Under the pieces are notes generated by a model. The model was given only the letters and a program-made list of their open reading frames with translations. It did no database searches and was not told the DNA's origin. A stretch of DNA of 64,000 bases from Tetrahymena elliotti 4EA (lineage: Eukaryota > Ciliophora > Oligohymenophorea > Hymenostomatida > Tetrahymenidae), in assembly GCA_000231825.2 (NCBI GenBank), contig JH720357.1, forward strand, positions 302,590 to 366,589, given 5' to 3'. The translations under genes were made by a program, and so were the position numbers. Positions 56,678-64,000 of the stretch are shown in pieces (within the stretch, counting starts at the first letter, position 1; every line of letters begins with the position of its first letter).

Positions 56678-57894
56678 TCAGAAATCCCACCATTAGACAA
56701 GGCCTAGACCATCTTCATTCATAGCTCCCTATTTATAAATAAATCAAATTGTTAATATTCAAACAAATTAAGAGTTCATTGTGCTATTTTTAAAAAAATT
56801 TTACTATGATTTGCTTTGAGTTTTCTGGATTAACTTCATCTATCTTTGCCACTGTTTTTATTTTAAACAAAATCATCATTTGAATTATGTTTTTTAAACT
56901 TGTTGGAAATTTTAAAATTACTAAAATTAATGGCAAAAATTTTGAATTTCACTAATGCGCTTGTTTCATAAAAGAGAACACTGGAGCTATCCTCTTCATC
57001 ATTTTACCAAATCCATTCGTTTTTATCCTTGAAGCTATTTTTAAATTGGAAGTTTTAATAGAAAATATGAAAAATACGTTTTGAATTATTTCTAAATTAG
57101 AGAGAAGTATTTTAAAGTTGTTTTTTTTTTGCGGAGAAGATAGTTAAAAAAGAGTTAAGATAGTAAAATGAATGAAATAAATAAAGATATCTTAGAATGA
57201 ATAATTAATTAATAAATATTAAGAAAAAGAAAAAAAGATACAATGTAGAGTTTGGCTGAAGTAGATGTTTACCAATAAAAGCCTAGAGTTATCCAAATTT
57301 AACTATTAATTAAATTTAAATGAATGAGAGATATTTAATTATTCGATTAAGAAATAAATGAAAGCATTGATAGAATAAATTTAGCGTTTTTTGATTTTCT
57401 CAAATAAATGAATGATTTAGAATTACCAGTTATTCCTTTAGCATTTTATTAAACTATTGTTCCTTCATAGACTTCATTTTATACTATTTACTGGACTAGA
57501 TAAGTCATTGATATCTATTTTTTTAACAGAGATAAATACATTATTATTTATAAAATTAATTGCGCAATTTACTTCAAAAACAACTTCTCCTGTAACTTAT
57601 TCAACGAAACCATCATATAAAGTGACTTCTTTTATAGCTACGATAACTTCATTTTCACTGATAGCCTTTTAAATAATTAAAACGAAATTCAATTTCATCC
57701 TAGCTAAAGAAAAATATCATTCATTTAGATCATATTTAAATGTCAAATTGAAAATTATTTGATTTAGAAAAAAAGATTGGCACCTTGAATAAATATGTTT
57801 CGTATAATAATTTTGATATATTTTTTTAGTAATCCTTTCCCAGACTATCAGGTTTAAGTCTAATTTTTTCTCTTTTGGTGCATAAAATAAACAT
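56678..57894 (-). CDS. DNA-directed RNA polymerase III subunit RPC8 (Rpb7-like)
   Basis: Several small exons from ATG 57894 to TGA 56678-56680. Exon 1 (57784-57894) encodes MFILCTKREKIRLKPDSLG, matching the MFVL-x(4)-D-x-IRI-x-P N-terminus of the Rpb7/RPC25 family. The next exons give EVIVAIKEVTLYDGF, TGEVVFEISMTYLVQQIVQN and VYEGTIVQQNAKGIT, the end of the tip domain and the start of the OB-fold. A later exon has KDKNEWIWQNDEED with FYETSALVKFK, and the protein ends GAMNEDGLGLVQWWDF, the diagnostic RPC8 C-terminus (GLGLxxWW). With its partner RPC9 this stalk subunit helps polymerase III initiate on tRNA and 5S genes. The middle exon boundaries (about 57400-57080) are approximate. Confidence 0.9.
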
Positions 57895-58574
57895 GTTTGT
57901 TTCTAGTCTAATTTTGAATAAAGTTTAGAATAATAATTTTATTGTGGTCTTTAAATCTTGGTATAAATAATTGTTTTTATGTTTGCTTATCTTAAATAAG
58001 TGCAAGAAAGAATTTGTTTATTTTTGATTCTTTCATATTCAATTAGTTAATAGAAACTATTAACTTGCTTAGATTATTTTTAAATCTAAATAAAGTAAAT
58101 TGAAATTATCAATATTTGTGAAGAATACATAGATAATCATTCCTTTTCAATTTTACTAAGAAAAAAGACACGGGTAATCACGAGAATATCTTTTGATAAT
58201 TTTTAATAAGTAGAATGAATGAATTAATTTATTAGATATTACTAACAAATAAATAAATAATTTTTTCTGACATTCATTTGTTTAATTGATAAAATATCTT
58301 TTTTTCAATAAATTATTTACTTGAAATCAAATTTGATTTAACAATATCAAGAAAAATTATCAAACAAACAAATAAACTAACAAAGAATCAAACAAAAATA
58401 ACAAACAAGCGAACAATTTAGATAATCAATTATTAAAAACAAATATTTTTATTATTACTCTTCATTTGAAACTACCATTTTAATTTAAAACTACAACCAA
58501 AAAGTAACCAAAATAGAAATAAATATTCTAAAACAAGTTTTTAGTTTTACATTACAATTAAAGCTCTATCAAAA
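57895..58574. other. Intergenic between divergent genes
   Basis: A shared upstream region for the RPC8 gene (left, minus) and the next gene (right, plus). It is AT-rich with caaacaaacaaataaac-like simple repeats near 58350-58420, probably in the 5' untranslated region of the right-hand gene. No coding frame is seen. Confidence 0.5.
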
Positions 58575-61321
58575 ATGGATCAAGATTTTAAAAACACCCA
58601 ACAAGAAATAAGAGATGCAGAAGCATAATCGAATTAGGAATTATAAAATTAAAGTAATCTTTAATTAAATTAGACAGCAGCTGCTATTCAAAATTAATAG
58701 GAGTAAGAAAGATAGCGCTAGGCTGAGGAGAAGATGATACGCAGACCTTTAATCAGGTCAGATAGTATGACTGATAGTGATAAAAGCAGTGGTCATGAAA
58801 GAAGCTCATCTAGTTCTAACCATAGTTAGGAAAATATTGGATCACAAGCAAATGCATAGCTTTAATAAAAGGAATCTACTCATAGTCATCATAAAGGTGA
58901 TCACAAAGATATTCATAATCATTAGCATCACCACCATTAACATAGCTAAAATTGTAATCATTCTCATGAACATCAAAGATAATTAAGTAACTCATAAAAT
59001 AGCAAAAATTAAGTTTTAAATAATCAAATCTAAAATCCAACTCAAAACTATCCTTAAAATGTCGTCTAAGACAATAGACTTTAGTAATAGAGAGAAAATA
59101 CTAAGTTGAATACATAGAATTAAAACAATTAACCTTCAAATGCTAGATAGAGCTAACTTAATGAAGAAGAAAAATAAATTTTAGAAGATATTTATAATGA
59201 TAAAATAGAATAATAGCAATAAAGAAATGAATTAACATCTGCTGAATATGCACAGATGCTTAAAACATCCTTTAAAAACTGCTTCCATACATCAAATCTT
59301 GATAATTTAGATTAGCAATTCAAAGAACTTTAATAGCTTATTAGTGAAATCCAAATCTGCGATTTGTAGGTATTAGATCCTGCCTTTTTCAAGAAAGTAG
59401 TTTTATTAGCATAAATGGAAAACCCTAAGAGATGTCTAAAAGTTATCTATCTCTTTTATTAGCTTTTTAATAATAAAATAATTTTAAAGCATTTGCTAAA
59501 ATTTAATGATTATAATAGACTTATAGTTGACATTATTAATTCCTATTACATTTTGTTCGAAAAATTTAAAAACACTTAATTTGAAATTGAGTTAAAGATT
59601 TCTTTCAACAACCTTGAAAACATCCTTGACAGTTAAAGTCATTATGAAGAATTCAAGCTTTTAATTGAATAGTAAACAACACTCTAAAGTTTAGATTCCA
59701 TCGATCTAACATCTGATGTAATTATTAATTCATTTTCATTCTTCGCTTACTCTTTCATCACTTATTAGATCCAAAAAATAAAAACCTTAAAAATTCAAAA
59801 ATCATTTAAATTTAATTTATTGTTATTAAAACCAAATAGTAAAAAGAAATATTCGAAATGATCAAGCATTATTCTAAGCTAAAAGAAATCTCTCACAAAC
59901 AAGAAGCAATCAAGTATATTGTCTTGCTCTTAGGCAAATGCGAAACAGTAATTTAGCAATACAAAGTAATTAATTGAGTATTTCATGTGATTTGATTAAT
60001 AATTCAACATTAAATTAATCTACTAAAAAAAAATTTAAATTAATTCATTAAAATTAAATAAACTATTGAATTTATATTTTTTCAGATATTATTCAACTGG
60101 ATGAAAATTTATAGATTTTTTTTACTTATTAAAAACTTAGATATTAGTTCATCACTTATCCACAATATTCTTAGAACTTAGCAATGCTAATTATGAAAAT
60201 AATGAAGCAAAAGTTACTTATGTTAATTAAGTTATTGACTTGCTTGATAGATACATATTCCCTATTGAATTCTTAATTAATTTTGATACATCAAGAATTT
60301 AAGGAACTAAAACTTATTACTTGAGAAATCTCAAACATATTGTTTAGTACTTTTAGAAGCTTTATACTGTAGTTGGAGGTTTTTTAAACTCTGTTTTGTT
60401 GATGCCTCATGAAATTTAATTGAATTTAAGAGCTCTTTTCATGATTAGAAGGATGTATTACTTTTTTTATGAAGACACATAAATTAGAAGACTCATGGAA
60501 GGTCCTATGTAATAAATTAATCTATTTGTTGATAATTATTAATTAAAATTTTTAAAATAAAAAGTATTGTCATCTTGAGTAATCTTGCTCTCTTCACTAA
60601 AGATGTAGTGCAAAAGAAAGAGCCAACATTATTTTTACATAAATTATTGGAGGACTAAAACACTTTATAATCACTTAAAGAAAAGTTAGAATAGAATGAA
60701 TATATAAGAACTCTCAAAGAAAATAAAGTAAATTAATAAAGCATTTTAAATAATTAATTAAATATTTATTTAAATAAAAGTATTTTGGAGTCATGGCTAA
60801 ATGCTATCCTCAAGACATAGATGTATAATATAACTTCAAGAGCTTGAATTTCTAAGTGAACTACCCTGTTTATAGAAAGATTGATGCCGGTTCTTTCTAT
60901 TACTATAATATTCTTGTAAATAAATATAAACTTTTTAAGAAATGTATTTAATTGTTTTAATTTATGTATAAATAGGTAACTAAACAAGATACAATCATCT
61001 ACTGGAGCTTTAAAACTCTCAATTATGATATTAAATTTGGTCTCTTTAAAATGGATACCTTAAGCAATGAGTTGTAGATTGACTCCTATGAAGAAGAAAA
61101 ATAAATAAAAGCAATTGTAAAATTATAAAAAGCTGACTCACATAAAGAACCTGTTATGGTAAATTTAATATACAAAATAATAATTTTTAAATTTAACTTC
61201 ATTTAAAAAGGCTTATTCTTTGGTCAGCTTACCTGGATATTACAGAATAGTGTTCGATAATACATATTCATATTGGAGAGAAAAAGAATTAATATATACA
61301 ATTCAAGTCTTAGAGCCTTGA
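58575..61321 (+). CDS. Gln/His-rich protein with C-terminal GOLD-like domain
   Basis: ATG 58575 (MDQDFKNTQQEIRD) starts a multi-exon frame ending at TGA 61319-61321. The first 220 residues are dominated by Gln (mostly TAA/TAG codons). They include a histidine cluster at about 58880-58978 with 20 or so His residues (HNHQHHHH, NHSHEHQ). A long helical region follows (LTSAEYAQMLKTSFKN, VIDLLDRYIFPIEFLINF, GTKTYYLRNLKHIVQYFQKL). The last about 170 residues form a beta-rich domain (VTKQDTIIYWSFKTLNYDIK, then PGYYRIVFDNTYSYWREKE) with the GOLD pattern found in p24 and Sec14-like traffic proteins. The C-terminal part could be a separate gene starting at ATG 60793, but a phase-matched intron joins it upstream. 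One junction near 60100 is unresolved. No named family. Confidence 0.68.
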
Positions 61322-61719
61322 TCCAATCAGCCAACCTTCAATTTTCAATACCCAATAAATAAAACAATTATAAATAAATAATTTAACTATAAATAATTTA
61401 ACTTAATTTATAAAAACTATATTTACAAGCATGCCTTTTCGATGTCCTCAAATCATAATTATTTCTCTTTTTTACTCATTACTTTAATTTTTTTATTGTC
61501 TTTTTTTATATTTATTAGTTAATTTTTAAGTGAAGTCAATAAAATTAAACATTTATAAATAACTGAATACATTAAAGAGAGTGTTCTTAAGATGTATTGT
61601 AGATACATTTATGAAAATATAAAAATGAATACTAAGTTAAAATAAATATGAAATTCGATTTATTTTTTGGCATTTTAGGAAAAGTTATTTTAAAAAGTTA
61701 AAATTTTAAGAATTTTTTT
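61322..61719. other. Intergenic, two converging 3' ends
   Basis: Short AT-rich stretch between two stop codons, with no feature recognised. Confidence 0.5.
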
Positions 61720-64000
61720 CAATTTTAAACAATTGGCTTAAATATTGTTGAAATTTAACTGAGAGCATTTATACTTTCTTATTCATATGCTTATTTGAAC
61801 TAGTTATGGACTAATTCGATTTAAGATTGCTTTTAGTCACTAAGTACATCAAAATCCATTTAATTAATTTAAAAAGGCTTTATCATCAGAATAAGACTGA
61901 CTTAATAAAAAAAGTTAACCAAATTGCAAAGAAAGCCTAGTAATGACATAACTTTGAATTCTGATGAAACAATAAAAAATGTGATGTAGAATATCAATGA
62001 CGGGAAAAGTTCCACAGCCATGATAATTGTAGCATTCACTGATCTTCTACTATATTTTTTATTAGAGATAACGATATAATTTTCTATAGTGAGTTAATCA
62101 TAAAGAGTTGAGACTACTTCAAACTGAATGAAATGAGGAATAGGTTTTTATTATGATAGATTAATTACTATTTTTCCTATTTGACATAGAGCTATCCATC
62201 CTAAAATAAAAACTCCAAAAACAAATTCATCCTATTCAAGACAGAGTCTAACTAAGAAGAATTCAAAAAATGTATTTAAAGCAATAATCTATTCATATAA
62301 AAAATAATTGTTATATAAATGCATTAAATAATAAATTTTACTTAAGATATTAAGTATTTAAAGTAGTTTTCTATTAGTGTTTCTTTAGTAGTGATCTCAT
62401 CAGTCATATTAAAACAGTTAGGTATTTATTTTTTAATTGTAAAGTGTAAATAAAACTCAACAAAGTAGTTAGACAATAAAAAGACAGTTATGAGAATCAT
62501 ATTTACAAAAAATATGTCTATTACTAACTATTAAACCATTAAGAAAAAGATTATTAGTAGATACCATAATAGCAGCCAATTAAGATTAACTGTAATTTCA
62601 TTTAAAACAGATACTCCAGTTATTATGTTAGAATCATATAAACACCTAGAAATGTTATCCAAGATAAAGTAAAGACATCTATTCCATATCTCCCTTATTT
62701 ATCCTAACCTAATAAGATTTAAAAAAAATATTTATTAACTATTTTAAACTTTGATTTTCTTCTTTTATTTTTTTTAGATTGATTTTTAAATGAAAAAGTA
62801 AAAAACTCCAAAGATAAATTTTGAATGTTCACATTTAATTTACTAAGATTATTCCTAATTTCATTTTAATGAGATAAAATGAAAGAAATTAACTTTAAAT
62901 TTATTTACCTTATTTCAGGAAGACGGTAATATTTTTCTCTATAGATAAGGGCTAACTCATCTGTATTTTCTTTAATAGAAATTTAGCGGATATCGCAATT
63001 CTTAAAATAAGGATGCTTGTGACAAACTTGATAAATATATTAGACAAAAGCAAAACTAAAGGTTGCTTCAAGGAACTTAAAACTTGAGGGTGGAATCATG
63101 TCAAAGAATTCCATAAGAGGTTATTCTTCAGTAACATTTAATTCAATATTATAGTCTAGATATATTTTTTGTAGACCACATTCCTATTTTGTGTTAATAA
63201 AAAAATAAAAATTAAAAATATTTCTTTTAAATTATTTTTAAATATAAATATTACTTTTGCAGCTTCATAAATACCAATAATTTAATCTTTGGAATAGAAA
63301 AGAGGTTAAAGAAGATACAAAGGATGGTCTACAATAATTTGTTTAATATTAGATTCTTTGCATATTTAGAAGAATCTTTCATTCAAGAAAAAAAGCACAT
63401 AATCCTCTTAAATGGGTTAGATAGGATATATCTACAAATATTTGTTAATAAAAGCATGATTGAGAAATAGAACTCCTGATTTGATATAATTTCTGAAGTT
63501 TAATTTCATTTCCTCAAATGAGAAATCTTCTATTGGATAAATGCAATGGAGTGATTAAATTTATTTTTTACTCATTTAAATATTTTAAAGATCTAAGTTT
63601 AGATTTATTTTTTGTCCTTCTTTTAAAAATTCAAAAAGCAAATTATTTGCATAAACAACCTCTCCCTTAGGCAAAAACCTATATGCTAAATTCAATAAAT
63701 TCTTATTGAGGAGTTAAATTTATAGTGGCGTCTAATTATACGAAAAACGACTCAGATTTTATTAAATATTTTGTTAAAACTCATCTTCTTAATTCAGCTA
63801 TTTCAATATTGGCTGTCTAAAGTTTGCTTCCAAGAGCTATCTTTTAAAAGCTTTAGATATTGAATCAAAATCAAAAGTTAAATCTATGCATTTTGGAGCA
63901 TTTTCTAAGAGATTGATTAGAGTTTAAATCATCATTACGTCTGAATTAATTTCAAACAATTTTAATGTTTAGAGATTTAAACAATTTTTAAGATAAAGTA
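61720..64000 (-). CDS. Multipass membrane protein with repeat-like cytoplasmic region (5' part off the window)
   Basis: Exons read leftward from the window edge to TGA 61720-61722, so the N-terminus is missing. The part at 64000-62920 is rich in Leu, Asn, Phe and Ile with phrases such as TLINLLENAPKCIDLTFDF and ECGLQKIYLDYNIELN. It suggests a degenerate leucine-rich-repeat or other solenoid of the kind expanded in ciliates. From about 62690 to 61870 there are four to six hydrophobic segments (NWLLLWYLLIIFFLMV, MILITVFLLSNYFVEFYL, FGVFILGWIALCQIG, FPSLIFYITFFIV, SLLGFLCNLVNFFYQVSLIL), followed by a short Gln-rich cytoplasmic tail. No catalytic motif is seen and no family is recognised. Introns occur near 63195-63250, 62700-62900 and 62290-62345. 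Confidence 0.7.

Overview
The window is protist nuclear DNA and looks like macronuclear sequence from a Tetrahymena-like oligohymenophorean ciliate. It is extremely AT-rich. In every recognisable gene TAA and TAG sit at glutamine positions and only TGA ends the frame. Genes are split by short AT-rich GT...AG introns, and no bacterial operon signals are present. Under the standard code almost no long frame exists. Read with TAA/TAG = Gln, the window contains about fifteen protein genes, two of them cut by the window edges. All exon structures here were read by eye from reading frames, splice sites and protein motifs.

Layout, left to right. 1-94: 5' end of an unknown minus-strand gene. 2026-3318 (-): divergent protein kinase. 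Both of these genes carry related copies of the same 5' flanking DNA (about 93-1730 and 3332-6060). 7147-11822 (+): calcium-dependent protein kinase with an acylated N-terminus and four EF-hands. Its 2.1 kb first intron holds a second MGN-starting reading frame. 13176-17294 (-): protein with two cyclic-nucleotide-binding domains. 19104-24627 (-): very large multi-exon ciliate protein of unknown function. 25825-28099 (-): coiled-coil Gln/Asn-rich protein. 29843-30916 (+): Rab GTPase. 31809-33207 (-): CDP-diacylglycerol synthase. 33720-40141 and 41289-47519 (-): tandem paralogous cysteine-rich single-pass membrane proteins. 48363-about 54870 (-): oxysterol-binding-related lipid-transfer protein with PH, START-like and ORD modules. 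55592-55956 (-): Sec61 gamma. 56678-57894 (-): RNA polymerase III subunit RPC8. 58575-61321 (+): Gln/His-rich protein ending in a GOLD-like domain. 61720-64000 (-): 3' part of a multipass membrane protein with a repeat-like cytoplasmic region.

There is no operon logic, but several genes share themes: calcium and cyclic-nucleotide signalling (CDPK, double cNBD protein, divergent kinase), membrane traffic and lipid metabolism (Rab, CDP-DAG synthase, PH/START/ORD protein, Sec61 gamma, GOLD protein) and cell-surface proteins (tandem Cys-rich pair). Intergenic spaces are 75-85% AT with simple repeats. No tRNA, rRNA, CRISPR, transposase, telomeric repeat or chromosome-breakage sequence was recognised. 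The points most worth a second look are the PH-START-ORD fusion, the alternative MGN exon inside the CDPK intron, the duplicated promoter-side DNA around the divergent kinase, several candidate 31-33 nt introns, and an in-frame TGA in the large unknown gene.
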